A stretch of DNA of 64,000 bases from Lycorma delicatula (GCF_047948215.1 NC_134464.1:3792001-3856000), one strand, 5' to 3'; shown: positions 11,901 through 26,900, counted from the stretch's first letter. The notes: generated by a model not told the origin, from the sequence alone. Translations and numbers: made by a program.

Positions 11901-14900
11901 CTTCCACGTTTAAGAAATTCAATCAGCAGTATTCCTTTGGCATTCCAAAAAACTGTAGCCATAAGCTTTTTCATTGAACTTTCTCGCTGAAACTTTTTGG
12001 GCTTTGGGAATGATGAATGCTGCCTTCACATCGATTGCTGTTTTGTCTCAACATTTGAATAAGATATCCACATTTCATCACTGGTTGCAAGGTGTTTCCA
12101 TAAGTGATCATCACCTTCATTTTTATAGTGTCTCAAAAACATTTGAGCTGCAGCAAGATATTTTTCTTTACGTGTTTCTGTCAATATTTTTAGTACCCAT
12201 GTTGAACATATCTTTCTGTTACCCAGTTTTTTTAGTTGAAATGTTATAAATTATTTACTGATTATGAAACAAAAGGAAATTCAATCGATAATTGAGAAAC
12301 AGTAAGCCTTCTTTCTGTTTTCATGGATTTTTGCAATCACATTTTCAATCAATTCATCTGTGATGATAATTGGCCAACCACTATTTTCTTCATCGTGAAC
12401 ATTTGTTCTTTCACGAAACAAACAATACCATTAGCAAATTTTACCTTCACATAACACTGGGTCTGTAAACATTGACAATTTTTCTGTGCATTTCAGCAGC
12501 AGATTTGTTTTTCACCAGTGCATACGGAATTGCTGATTCCACTTCACAACTTGCAGGATTATTTATTGTAGCACTCATTTCAGCTAGGTTGTACACTAGG
12601 TTAACACTATAGAGCGTGGCTGTAGCACTATACAGCCAGGTTAATGCTACACTACTGCAAATAACATTAACCTATTGTTGCAAACGTAGTTGAAATAAAG
12701 CTTTGTTAAGAATTATTTAATTTGACATAAGTAATGTTTGACATTTTTATTTAAGGTTATGAAAAATCTGCTTTGTACTTATTTATATTGACAGATGAGC
12801 CAGTAAAACAGGTAGTTTAAAAGATTTAATAATTTTTTATTTATTTATTTATTTAAAAATGATACATTCTAAATTCTGTTCACTATCCTGAAGATGTTCA
12901 TCACTTCAATTCACACAGTTTTTACATTTTCCATGACAAAACAAATCATAACTTTATGATGATTTTTTTTTTTTGTTCTTCAATTCATCACTGACCACCT
13001 TACTCTTCAGACAGCTCCACAAAAAGAAATGTCAAGCTCTGAGATTTGGCAATCTTATAGGTCAAGGAATTCAGCCAAATAATGTGATAAGAAAACAATC
13101 ATTTAACTGCGTTTATTATACACCTTCTTGTGTGACCGATTACTGTTGAAACCAGTAAATTTTTCAGCACTTCAGAAATATTGCTTTCATGTAACTGTAA
13201 AAGCATTCATATCATTGTCTTCAAAAAAATGTGGATCATTTATACCAGAAGTTGCTATTGTTTTGTAAAGAAGTACTATTCAGTGGTTTTTGATGCATTT
13301 CATTAGGATTGTTTGTCATCCAATGAAGGAAGTTTTGTTTATTTGCACTTCCACATATGTGAAAATCTTTTTTTTTTAATCTGTTAGCATATTGCAAATA
13401 ATGTCTTTGTTGACTTTTGTAAGATTCAAAATTTAACAGAAAAATTCATATGATAAATCAGTCAGTTTCATTTGAATTTTATATGGATGCGTGTATAAAT
13501 CCTTACGATGAATCTTTCAAACAAAAACGTTTCACTGGGTTTGACAAACCCAGTGAAACTGATAGACAACAGGCAATATTTTCTGGGGTTTCTTAGCACT
13601 GCAACTCTTACATTTTATATTTTATATAAATATAGTGCATTTTATATTACATATTTATTCTTACATTTATTTTTATATTTTATATTATATTTTTTCTTAC
13701 ATTTTATATTTTTCTAATAATTGTATTTACATTTTTTCGTTAGCAGAAGATTTCTTATTCTACATAAAAGCCTGTTTCTTCAAAATTCTGTTTTCAGATT
13801 TTAATAGCAAAGGCTGATAACATTATATCACCTTAATGAATGTTGAAGTATTGTTGAAATAATCATTGTTCAGTCGTAAAACTATCGCTATTTTTATAGA
13901 ATGCAGAATGTTTTAATCACAAACACATTATTCACCTACCCATTTCTCCAACATAATTAAATTCTACAGGAAGAAGAACCTATTCTTACTGAATGTTATA
14001 AAAAAAATTATGTTTATGATTGCCAGTTTCAATGGTTCATATTTTATAATGAAAATAATTAATCTGTATTATGTTTCAATTTCTTAATTATCATAGAAAT
14101 CATAGAAAGTGTATGATGCTTTAAGATTCATACATCTCCATCCATGTAATCAGTTAAAAATAACTGTTTAATAACAATTTTAATTTACACAACTGTCATC
14201 AGTCATTCAGCAATGACAAGACCTTTCGTAATGTGCATTTTAAATGAACAATATTCAGTTGTTTTTATCTGCCTCCCAGATAAAAAGTAGTAAAATTCTA
14301 TGAAGCATGTTTAATTTTTACAAAAAGGTTGATGAACAGTTCAAAAAAGATCAAAAAGTGTTACTCACAGCCGATGTGAAGGACGTTCAATTCAGGATGG
14401 ATCTCCAGCTGTGGAATCTGACAATTGTTGAATTTATTTACAGAGAATGTCGCAGCAGAAAGAATTTCTGAAAATAACGATGTAATCATCGGTGCAATCC
14501 ACTTGCTTATTCATAACAAGTTACTGTAAAAAATTTGAAAGATGAGTTCCAAAATATGTTACTAATAATCATAAAGAAATCAGACTAAGTTTGTATCAGG
14601 AACTCAAAAATTTCTATTTGATTGAAGGAAATAAATTTTTTGAAAGAATGACGTGACTTTGATTAGACCTGGTTGTGTTATTTTGGGCCTGAGTCTGAGT
14701 AGGATAACATGAAGTGGAAATATCCCAGTTGTTCAATCAGGAAAAATTCAAACCAAACTATCAGCCATTAAAATAATGTTAACCATCTTCTTGGCTGTGT
14801 CTCTAATTACTGTGATGTTTAGAATGAAAGCATACCATTAACAGCCAGTAGTGTAGAAGTAAGGTTGAAAGTAAAATGAAAGCCACAGAGAGATGGAAAA

Positions 14901-17900
14901 AGATAGTTTACATTAAAAAAAGTTTTTCTTTTCATGATATTGATCGACAACATGTGTACACGATCATCTCTTAAAACCATAGAAAAATTAAACTGGAAAT
15001 TTGTATGACATTTGCCGTACAGTTTAGATATTGCTTCTGTAGATTCCATTTTGTTTGTGCACTGAAGATATTATATAAAGTTAAGTTTTATGACATAAGC
15101 AGTAAAAATAAATTAACAAAAGTGGCTCAAATTTCAAGGCAGTTTTTTCTGCTTACTTTAAGACTGATAAAGAGATAAGAGAAGTCTGTATTTGTGGGGA
15201 ATTATGTTGAAAAATAGGTGATGTTTAAATTTACTGATTAAGCCGGACTAACAAGTCATCGATCATTTGTCTTTATTTATTGAATGAATCTCATATATTT
15301 GTATACTGTTGTTTACATTCGTCATCGGTTTTATTTATTTGTAAAGTACTGTTTAAATCATTTCTTCTCATAAATTACTATTATTTGTTCACAGAGTAGA
15401 AAATGGTGGTTGTTAAGATGTCTTCAAGTACATCAACAGATCTTAGATGAACCATCACAGTTGTTATATTCACAGATATTTCAATTGGCTACTGATTTAA
15501 TAGACTATGAACCGTTGACTACTAATAATGATGTATTGTGTGGTGCATTACACCTTGAATTGGCCCAAGCATACTTGCAGTACAGTCAAGTATCCAAGTC
15601 TGAACAAGAAATCAAAACCGCTCTTAAATTGTTAAAAATGGAAATTAATCTTACGGGTGAGTTTTCTTATTTTTTAATTTATTTATTTAAAATTATTAGC
15701 TATTACATTTATCCCATTACATAATGAATTTTTTTTTACTTTGGATATAATAATATCTTACTTACTTACTTACTTACTTTGGATATAATAATATCCAAAG
15801 TAAGTAAGTAAGTAGAAAGTAAGTAAATATTTTCTAAGGTTCTCAATGACAATTTAGCCTAATATATGAAATTAATAAAATGATTCATGAAACAATTTTC
15901 CTTGTCCTTATTGGAATTAAACCAGATTATGAATTTTTGAAAAAATTTGTTTTTTTAGATTTTTATCTGATGTGATGTTTTTTCATAACATATGTAATAC
16001 AGAGCTATTCCCAAAAACATAACCATTATCAAGAATTACTAGTCCCATGCCAAGCTTACTTGGGAAAGCGAGTCATCTGCCAATATAATATAATCCTGCA
16101 TTATTTTTTAATACGGTTTCTTTTTAATTTTATGAGTGTAATGTTTTCAAATGAATTAACTTTTTTAGGTGCTCTTGGTAAAAGAACAAGATATCAAGAG
16201 AAGGATTTAGCTCAACTTACAATTAATGTTAGTACTGAACGATCTAGTGGAACTTCATCGACTACAGCAGTTGATGTGTGTCGAGTAAAGGATCTTCCTA
16301 AGGTAAATTACTTTTTCCATTAATATTTTGTATGTCCATTTCCTTATGTTTTGGTAGTCAAAACTGATTTTTAAAAATATTTATTACATCCAGTTCAAAA
16401 ATGGTAGTCATTTATGTTTTAAGCCTCATATTGTTTTTCGTGTTCACAGGCATGTATGATTTTACCTAAATTGCTTGGCATTGGGTTGCCCTAGGCTTTT
16501 CAAATTAACTGCATTGTGTTCAGTACAATCTGGCTTACAGATAAAAGTCCTGTTTACGTACCTAATAGGATTTTTCTCTTGTACATTTTGTTGCCAGAGG
16601 TTGTTGAATGCAAATGGAAAAAATTCAATCTTTATAGGGGAATTTCTCAAAGAAGGTGCTTTTATATATATATATATATATATATTGTACTTTTATACCC
16701 AAGTACAGAATTACAAAGTAAATGAAATGACACTTACCTTATTTTTTTATTCCAAAAGCACTTTCGCAGGATCCCACATCATCAGTTATATACGAGGTGC
16801 AACAATAAAGTAATGAGACTGATGTGAAAAAAAAATGTTGCTTACCGTTTTAGTCATGTTTAGTGTTGTCTCCTTCAAAGTAGTTCCCCTCTGATTGCAC
16901 ACACTTATTCCAGCTCTTCTGCCATTGATGGTAACATTTCTGGAACGCATCTTCTGTAATATCCTCCAAGACCCTCGTCACAGCTTTTTGGACATCTTAT
17001 GTTGTTTGAAAATGGTGTCCCTTGACTGCCATTTTGACTCTTGGAAATAGAAAAAAGTCGCACAAAGTGATATCTGGTGAATAAGGTGGCTGTGGTAGTA
17101 CTGAAATTTGTTTTGAGCTTAAAAATTGCGGTGCTGACAGAGCAGTATGGGATGGCGCATTATCGTGATGCAGAATCCAATTATCAGCAATGTTGGCACG
17201 GACACGAAGAACTCGTTTACGAAGTCTTTCTAAAATTTCTTTGTAGAAATATCGGTTAACTGTTTGTCCAGGAGGCACCCACTCTTTATGAACAATTCCC
17301 TTGGAATCGAAGAAGCACACAAGCATGCATTTCACTTTTGACTTTGACATGCAAGCTTTTTTTGGTCTGGGTGATCCCTTTGAGCACCATTGCGAACTTT
17401 GGCGTTTTCTCTCTGGATCGTTTTGAAAAACCAACCTTCATCACCAGTGATAACGTGGCTCAACAAATCTGGATTGATTTCCGTTTGCTCTAACAGATCG
17501 GCTGTCACATTTTTACGTCTTTCTCGCTGTTGTTGTGTGAGATTTTTGGGGACCATTTTTGCACAAATCTTTCTCATACCAAGATCTTCAGTTAATATTA
17601 GACGAACCGTTTCTCGATCGATGTTGAGTTCTTCTGCAATTATTTTCACCGATAATCTTCGATCAGATCGTACGATTTCACGCACCCTGGTCAAGTTGAC
17701 ATCTGTTCGTGAGGTTGATGGTCGTCCACTGCGGTCTTCATCTTCAACATTCGTTCTGCCTTCACTAAAAATTGTATGCCACCGAAAAACTTGAGCTCTT
17801 GATATAACCTCCTCTCCAAAAGCCTTCTGTAGCTTACCATAAGTTGTCGTCGCATTTTCACCCAACAAAAAATGGCATACTGTTGCACAATATTTTGCGG

Positions 17901-20900
17901 TTTCATTTCTGTGACGAGCGACACAAACACGTGTTCACTTATTACAGCACAACTCACGACTGAGCAGTTGCATCAATGTGCTGCTTGGACTAGAAGTAGC
18001 TTATAGACCAAGGTCAATGATGGTGTGCCTACGCAAGCTGCAGGGTTGCCACATCTTGCAAAGAAAAATCAGTCTCATTACATTATTGTCGCACCTCGTA
18101 TAAGATATATTTATATAAAATTACAAATCATATATACAAAAAATATTAAGTCAATTAAATAAAATAACTATATATATATATGATGTCATAATTAAAAAAA
18201 TTAAAATTAAATTTAAAAATAAAATAAAATTAGTAGAAATTTTATACTATGTAATCTGGCCAGCCAATCCTACATTACTGAATGGATTTGAATTAAATTA
18301 TTCATATACATTATGATTATAACTATTTCTATCTAAAAATGTGCTGCCATCTGTTGCAGCTTTTATAAAAGTTTTAGATAAAAAATAGATCGTAATGTAT
18401 ATAAATAATTTAATTCAAATCCTCTCAGTAATGTAACATTGGCTGGCCAGGTTATATAGTATAAATTTTCTATTTATTTTATTTTCAGCAGTTGGTAAAG
18501 CTATCAACATAGTGCTAGTGAAATGATGAAATAGTTGCGATTTAACATTTTTTCTGAAGCCGTTTTCTGTTAAAAGTGATAGCAGGAACGAGGCTGCATG
18601 CCCACTTGCTTCTCTTGTTTAGATCCTTCAGTACACAAAATTATTCAACTTAGATGTTTATAGCAATACCGTACAGAAATAAAGTTTCAGGTCAAACAAT
18701 GAAACACAGTTTTTTTTGTATTTTTTTTTCATGCAATTGAATGGTGTAATCATTTTTTTTAATTTTTTAAAAAATGAAATAAGTTATCAGCAATAACTGA
18801 ACAATTTATTGTTGCAAGTCATTTTTTTTTTTTACATTTTTGAGCATGCTTTGGAATTGTGATTATAGATTTTTTTTTATTTTACTAAAAAGTATATGCC
18901 AAAATAATTTTTGTATATGTTCAATAATTTTTCTTTGATAAAAAAAGTGTTTTGGACATAAAAAAAATGAATATCTCAAAAACTTCTTGATTTTTTTTAT
19001 CTAAAAAAATTTGTGGTTATTTAAGACACAGAAAGGTTTACTTTCACCAAGTTACATCAAAATTAAATTATTTTTGCAGAAATGAAAAAATAAAAAATAA
19101 AAAAAAGAAGATTTTTTGCATTTTTCTCTGAAGTTTTGAGTTATGTTAAAAAGTGACCTTTACAAAAGTTGTAGATTTTTGCATGATTACAACTTTTGTA
19201 TTGGTTATTTTTTTTTACCTCAACTTTCGCTGGAAAGTTGAATAATACCATTTTTCACCCCTTTTCAACCTCCCAAATCAACCCTCCACCACCTCAGCTC
19301 ACACATTTATTTTTTATGTTTATTAAGCCCCTTTACCATTTTCACATATTAAAGTCCAGGTACCAATTTTGTTTCTTTAGGTGTAATTTGATTAGGCTAT
19401 AAAATAGTTGACCATATTATGAAGGTTTAAAATAATAATAAGCTCATACCTGATGAATAACCACATAATAAAACACTTAATGAGTAATATACGTAATAAT
19501 ACTTCTGACATATATAATTTGAGTGGTATTTATAAAATCGTATGTAATGATTGTGACCATAGTTATATTGGTAAGACCACTAGATCCTTTAAAATCAGAT
19601 TCATGGAACATTTTAGAAGTTATGAAAAAGGTAAACCGGGTTTTTCAAATGTATCAGATCATTTAATTAAAAATAAACACACAATATCAGATATTCAGAC
19701 AAATTTAAAATTATTATAAATTTAAAAAATGCAATATGGATAAGAATAATAATTTTTAACTTAAATGAAAGGTTTTAAATTTTTGTGTGGTTTTAAAGTA
19801 TATGTTAAATTTAATTAAAAAATTAATTAGTATAAAAGTTTTTTTAACATAAAGTATTAAGTGAATGGGCACTATGTTGTCATGCATTCCAAGTTTTTGA
19901 TGGTTTTGTAATGTATATAATGTATGCAGCTAATGATGCAAATCAAATTCACAAAAGTGCTTCTGTTATGTAATGAAATAAGGTAAGTCATCCTATTTCA
20001 ATTGTTCTATACTTAGGGGTTAATCTGCATATATATATACAGATTAACCCAAGTATATAAATATATCTTAATTTCGTAAAATAATATATATATATAATAT
20101 GTAGTTATTTTATTTAATTGGCTTGATATGTTTTTGCATATATAATTGTAATTTTAATATTTTTATTTTAATTTAAAAAAAAAATTGTTTAGTATGTAAT
20201 TTTTGTATAAATATATCTTATATACAACTGATGATGTGGGATCCTGCGAAAGTGCTTTTGGAATAAAAAAATAAGAATATGGGTTTTATAAATATTGACT
20301 TTAGAAAATTCAATATATGTATATACATATATTAATTTAGTAAAATAATTCTCTTTTTTTTGTCCATATCTTCCTCTGTACTAATTAATTCCAAAGGAGT
20401 AATCAATCTGCAAACAGAGTTTGATAATATACTCTTATCAAAGCTGCTACAAATAGCAGCACTTTTGTTCAATATTAGGTAAAGTTTATATTGTATTACT
20501 GAAGTACTGAATTTAGTAACTGACCACAAACATATTTAAACATATTTTATTTAAATTTTAATGCTTTTAAGGATTTTTTATTATTTGACTGCATATATAT
20601 GTCATATATGTAATAATATTAGTGTTTAGTGTTTTATTAATGTTTTAATGTGTAATTAATTTTTAATTTTAATTAACTGATGATAAGGAATTTCCTTGAA
20701 AGCGCTTTTGATATATAGAAAAGAAAGAGAAAAAAGAAAATTAATAAGATAAGGTAAGAGCTCTTATTGACTCTGTACTTTGGTGGATTGGGCTGAATCT
20801 TGTTTTTGCTTAAACAAATAGTTGTTACTTTATATATATATAATGTCAATGGTGAGTAGCTTACTATAAAAAATATACCCTTTTAAAAATTGAATTTATG

Positions 20901-23900
20901 AATTTTTTCTAGTTTTTCAGCTGCAATATCTCCGTTGGGGGAGACAGATAAAAATCTGTAAATTGCATCCATAAAAGGCTTCTATGGTATCAAAGTTCAA
21001 TATAAATTTCAACTTTGTATTAAACTTACATGACTTCCTTGTACACCTTTTAAATTTCTTATACACATTCTTTGCTGCACTTCATTTAAACTTATTTCAT
21101 TTGAAAGTGAGATACAATCCTTCAATTCTTTAATGAAGTAGACAGTTACACAATTGCTGAAATATTAGTTTTTATTAACATCAAATATCTATACGATTAT
21201 TAATTCAACAATCATACATGAAATATTAGGATAGAGTAAAAGTCCATTTATTACTAGATCTAGTCCACGTATTACTAGATCAGTATTATTTGTGTCTTCA
21301 TGAGTTGCTGATTAACAAAAGTTTTAGATTTCTGCTGTGTCGTATAAATAAAAGTTAATAATAATTAAACTATTTCGTTTAGTGAACTCCTGTATATTGG
21401 CTACAAATCTTAATTTCAACCTTACGGTGTAAAATATTCGGTTTTTATTATTGGATTATTTGGTGAATAATCAAAAATAAAAAAGAAACAATCATATAGG
21501 AAAAAGATAATAACATGAAGAAATATATTTCAAAAAACCGACAAGAAGATGAGTATGATATGAAAAGGAAGAAAGTATTAAGAACAAAGGAAAAATTAAA
21601 AAATTAAGAGAAGATGATAAATATAAAGAGGAAGATAATGTTAAAACCAAAGAAAGAATAAAAAGATTAGGAGAAGATGATAATTATAAAGAGTAAGAAA
21701 ATGTTTAAATCAAAGATAGAATAGAAAGATTTAAGAGAAGATGATTAATGTAAAGAGTGAGAAAACAAAGACAAATGAAAGAATAAAAAGATTAGGAGAG
21801 GATGATGAATATAAAGATAGAGAAAATTTAAAAGATAGAGAACATGTACACAAATTAAGATCAGAAGAATTATATAAAACCAGAGAACGATTAAATGATT
21901 GGCAACAAAAAACAAACAAAATGATGATCAACTACGACTTAGGGAGATTATTGTCCAACAATATCAGAGGAGTAATGAACTAAAAAAAAAAAGAATTTTT
22001 TGCAATTTATTAAAGATCGGGCAAATATGCCTCGGTGTATATGTTCTTGTGAGGGTGTGTTTTTCAGTCACTCTGTAGTTAACTTTAATGTTGATAAAAT
22101 TAAACAGAAATTCAGAATAATTAAATAAAATTAAACAGAAATTAAACTAGAAAATCCAAAAATAATAAGATTCTAAATTATAATTTTCAATTAATATTAA
22201 ATAATCAGATGTTTCACCAAATCTATTACATTTACACATATGTAATAATGCCTATTAAATTATATATACACATTTTTAAAAGTACATAAAATTTTATTTC
22301 ACTAATAACTTCTGATTTTTTTTCATATTTTTTTTTATTGTTCTTATTGAATTATTAATTATTGTACAATTTTTTTTACAATCATGGATTATAAATTAAT
22401 GAATCAATATATAAAAATTTAAAAAAAAGAGATGAAGTCTGATTCGAAACAATGTGCCTTCCCCTTGTAAGATCCAAATATTTCATTAATTAAAATCAAT
22501 GAAAATAAGTACCTCTTGATATATTGTTGAAAATCTCTCAACGAGGGCTTATTGCTGCAGTTAAGAAGTCCAAAATTACATTTTTTTGGATTTTGGGTTT
22601 TTTTTGGTCCAGTTGATTGCAATCAAAATGGGAGGTGCACAAGTAGATATTACAACAGTCCTAAATCTAAAATTTCAACATCCTACGGTTTATAGTTTTT
22701 GATTTATGTGAGATACATACATACAGATGTCATGTCGAATCTAGTCGAAATGGATATTTCCATTGAAATCTGAAAACCGAAATTTTTTGCAATCATAATA
22801 CTTCCTTTATTTTGTGCAAGACAATAAAAAAATTGTGAATTCGACCAGAAAGTGCTTGATTTCCACATTCGGATAAACAGGCATAATAGTATAATAATTC
22901 AGTTATTTAAACATATATCAAATTAAGATATCTATTTTGATAACAATACAGGATATGCATTAAATTGTAAATATTCATGCAGTATTATATAATGTTAAAT
23001 TTAAAGGCCATAATGAAATACAAAATCTTCAAAAATGAAACTAAAACAGCAATTAGGTAATATGTTTTAAATTGTTTCCTCGAACTACTTTAGCACTGAA
23101 TTAACAATTAATAAACTGGCAACTATATAGTGTCTTCTCACCTTTAATCAGTTTCTACTTTAATGCTGATTTAACATCTATGAGATTTCTTCACAAAGTT
23201 TGGCTGTGATGTTAAAAGTGGGCCCAAACATGGTGAATCTAGACGAGTCAGCTTGTTGATCAATATATTTTTGACTGTCAGCCAAACTTGGTTTTTCATT
23301 TCTTTGGAATGAAGTTCTTGGTCCTGGTGGATGATAAAATATAATATGCAGGCTTTGAAGTTGTGAATCTGTTTCTTCATTTCGAAGTAAATCAAGAGGA
23401 CTTTGAGTAAATTGAATTATAATACAAAATTATCATTGTTGCGACGCTTATTTTGTTGGTATGAGGATAGTATTTTTTGTGTTTAAAGACTCAGTCAAGC
23501 AGTGATCTGAGTGTATAATCTAATCGATGTTAGATGGGGAGAGTTTTTGTGCAAAACCTTTGCTGTTAGAGGAAGGTGCAGGTATCGTGTTTTTGAAAAT
23601 CGATTATGTTTGTAGTTGACGGTTGTAATTTATGGTAGGTGGTTTTGGTTGGAAGAGGCCACACAAAAGTGATAATAAGTTCTGTAAATACACTGATGGA
23701 AATGTGTGCAAGGCATTTGCATTCTGACCGATTTCAAACTGATGAATGTGATGTGTAAGCTAGATTTTGTTATGGATTGCTTCTTACTTCCCCCTATGCC
23801 AGCACAGGCATTTTTCCCATGACTATGCAGAAAAATACTTTGTGATAGGACATATTTATAAAATTATCTTTATTTTTACATTTGCTTGCAGACCCACCAG

Positions 23901-26900
23901 ATAAATAGATTAATTTTTTTTATAGAAGGATTGTATTTTTTAATGTAATTTGTTAATTGAAGTTGAAATGTATGGACTGTTTTGGTATTATGTTCTAAAT
24001 AATCACTTATGACACAAAAGCAAAGGCTCTTTACTAGTTCTTGATCTTTATAATAAAACACGAATGAACTATTGCCTGGTTGTTTACCCAGTGGTGCCCT
24101 TGTGCTTCGTCATGTTCAACAAAGGAATAGTTTTCTGAAAAGTCAACCAGAAAAAATGCATTGTTCACTATCTATCAAGATTTGATTTTTTTCTTTAAAA
24201 AATCTTCCTTGTAATTTTGCAATAAATAATGAATCTTTAGAGTTTCAAGTTTAACAATCAATATTTCAAAGAATTCTTGTATTTTACAATTGTCTTCATT
24301 TCAGTTCTGTTTTGTGTTACCCATTGTTTGTATTCTTTATTGTCTGGCATTGAGTTTTCTTCAGACATGTCAACTAAGGTCTGTTTTCTTGGACATTCTT
24401 TACATTTTCCCGTCATACAATTATAATTATCTGTTTTGCATACCAGAATTTCCAAAAGATCAGTGGTACTTATTTTCATCGGTTCCAGAGTTATAGCCAA
24501 ATAAAATTTGAATTAATGAAATATTTGTATCTTACAAGGGGAAGGCACATCAGTTCAAATGCGACTTCATTTCCTTTTCTTTTTTTAACTTTTTTAATCA
24601 TTAAATATATTGATCTGTTAGTAATTATTAACCTGTGATTGTAAAAAAGATTTTACAGTAAATAATAATTCAATAATAACAATAAAAAATTAAAAATATC
24701 AGAAGTTAAAAATGAAATAAAATTTTATGTACTTTTCATTTAAAAAAAAATGTGTGTAATTTAATATGGATACAAGGAAGTTATGTGGTGTTCACATCAG
24801 CTTTTTCGATCAGATCATCATATTTGTTTCGTAAATTTTGAGGATTGTCATCTGGATTAGAAGTAGGAATTTCCTTTTTAAATAAAACTTCAAAATATTT
24901 TCTGACTGGTAGAAAATTTTTTCAGTTTTTGTTTTGAAGGCTACAGATCTTTTTTCTTCACTTAATTTACTAATATTGCAAATAAACTATAAACCTAGAA
25001 TAGCACAAGCCGAATGTACCTTTATTATAAATTCTGATAAGTCATAAAATTCTTCATCTGAACTTTCAGTATCCCTTTCTTTGTACTCCATGAATATTTT
25101 ATAGTAACATGTTAGGCACAATGATTTTCCGGTATTTGGTTGACAGGAATGGTTATATTCCTAGATTAATGATCCAGAGTTTTTTCGGTAAGCTTTTGTT
25201 ATAGACTCTTTATGTTTTTTGAAAGGATCCGAACAAACATGGCCATAGAGAGATAAAATTTTTTCAAGTATCTTATTTCATGATATTTACCAGTTGAAGT
25301 GACCTCAGAGTTCATTCTTAAAGAAAAAAACATGTTTTTTTCTTAACTATAATCTTTAATTGATTTAATGTCTTTAGGAAAAAATTCATACACAGTTTTA
25401 TGGCAAGCTTCATTAGTAAAAACACCTATACAACACTGAAATTTTATTTTGTAAAAGGTACAAAACTGTACACTTTAAGAACACAGAGTAAAGTGAGACA
25501 AATATTGGTGAAAGGGGAAAACAACACACTGTGTGCAGGCACAGACTTGGACTACTTGCAGCAGCTTGAGTGAGTCTATACAATCCTGGAACTATCTACA
25601 AAGAATTGTGATTCAATAATTAACTATTAACAGTATAAATTGTGTGTGTGTGTTTGTGTGTATGTATATATATATATATACATACATAATTAATCTTAAT
25701 CTACATATTAGTTGTCATTCAAAATGCTTATTCATTTCTATAATTTAATTGGTTTATAAATACAGAGTGATTTATAAATCATCAGTGCAATCATCTCTCA
25801 GGAGGTGATTCTATACTCAAAAATAAGAAAAAAAGTTCATATAAACATAGGTTAGAAAATATTTGTTAGTGAGTTTCGTCTTGCGACACATTTAGCCTTG
25901 CTTTCACTATGAAATTAAACCATATTAAAATTCTTGGATTACAAATCAAGGGGTAAATTTGTTCCTTGTTATGGTTTTTGACCAAAGAAATTGAATAAAA
26001 ACGGTTCCAGACCTCTATCTCACTTAGGTTTTAAGAAAAACAAGGTAAAACATGAAAACGTTTTGTCGGAAAATACACTTTTAGGTTTGAAATAAAATTA
26101 CTTTGTTAATTTACCGATAAACAAATACAAATTTCTAGCTTTTGTAAAGTAATTAATTCTGAGAAAATTTATGTAAATAATGTCTATTAAAATTAAACAC
26201 AAATTAGAGTTTCAACTTTAATTAGAAACAAAACACAGGAACTGGATCAGAAAAGATGATTTTAAATAAAACAATTTTCATCAGTGTTGAACAACATAGT
26301 GTAAATGAAAACAAATAGAAAACTTATCGGTAACTGAAAAAATTAATAAAAAATAGATTTAAAAAAACAAAATTAAGTACTTTTTGTTTTTTTTCTATAA
26401 ATTATTAAATATCAAAATGAGTTAATTAGATCCAAAATGATAAAATGGGTTAACATCAAAATAATTAAGCTGTAAATATTTCTTCAGAGCAGTTGCTCAA
26501 TGTGGCTCTCATTCTGGTCAGCGCACAGTTCAGCACGACGAATCCATGTTAGCCGGGCACGTGTAATAGCATCGTTATCATTCGTAATAGTAGCTTCAGC
26601 TTCTATTATACAATGTCTCAGTTCTTCTTGTGTGTGACTTCATCCAACCCCAAAGGAGAAGGTCCGCGCTGGCATGAGATTTGGAAATTAAGGTGGCTAT
26701 TTTACTGGTCCGTTTTGACCAATCAGTGATGGTGCACCACCATCACTGAAAAACCACATCTGTAAGTGGAATATCTTCCAATAGTTTCATCAGATTTATT
26801 TACAAAGAATGCAAATACCGTTCTCCACAGAGCCTTGGCGATAAGAAAAAAGGCCATATGAGATTGATATTGAAAGAAGGCCATATGAGAAGAAGAAGAC

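Larger units (their letters stand above)
16690..20285 (+). mobile_element. Penelope-like retroelement A with inverted termini, hit by a nested mariner
   Basis: The left terminus (about 16700-16790, continuing at 18099-18190 after the mariner) is the reverse complement of the right terminus (about 20090-20275). Both share the stretch from TTATTTAATTG to the hammerhead-like core and TTTTGGAATAAAAAAAT. The interior carries a GIY-YIG endonuclease frame (19453-19719). No reverse transcriptase is left in this copy. Inverted as well as direct terminal repeats are known for Penelope-like elements. A further degenerate terminus lies near 19930-20060. Outer borders are approximate. Confidence 0.72.

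Noticed and set aside
17390..17794. 134-codon plus-strand open frame
   Set aside because: It is the antisense shadow of the mariner transposase on the minus strand.
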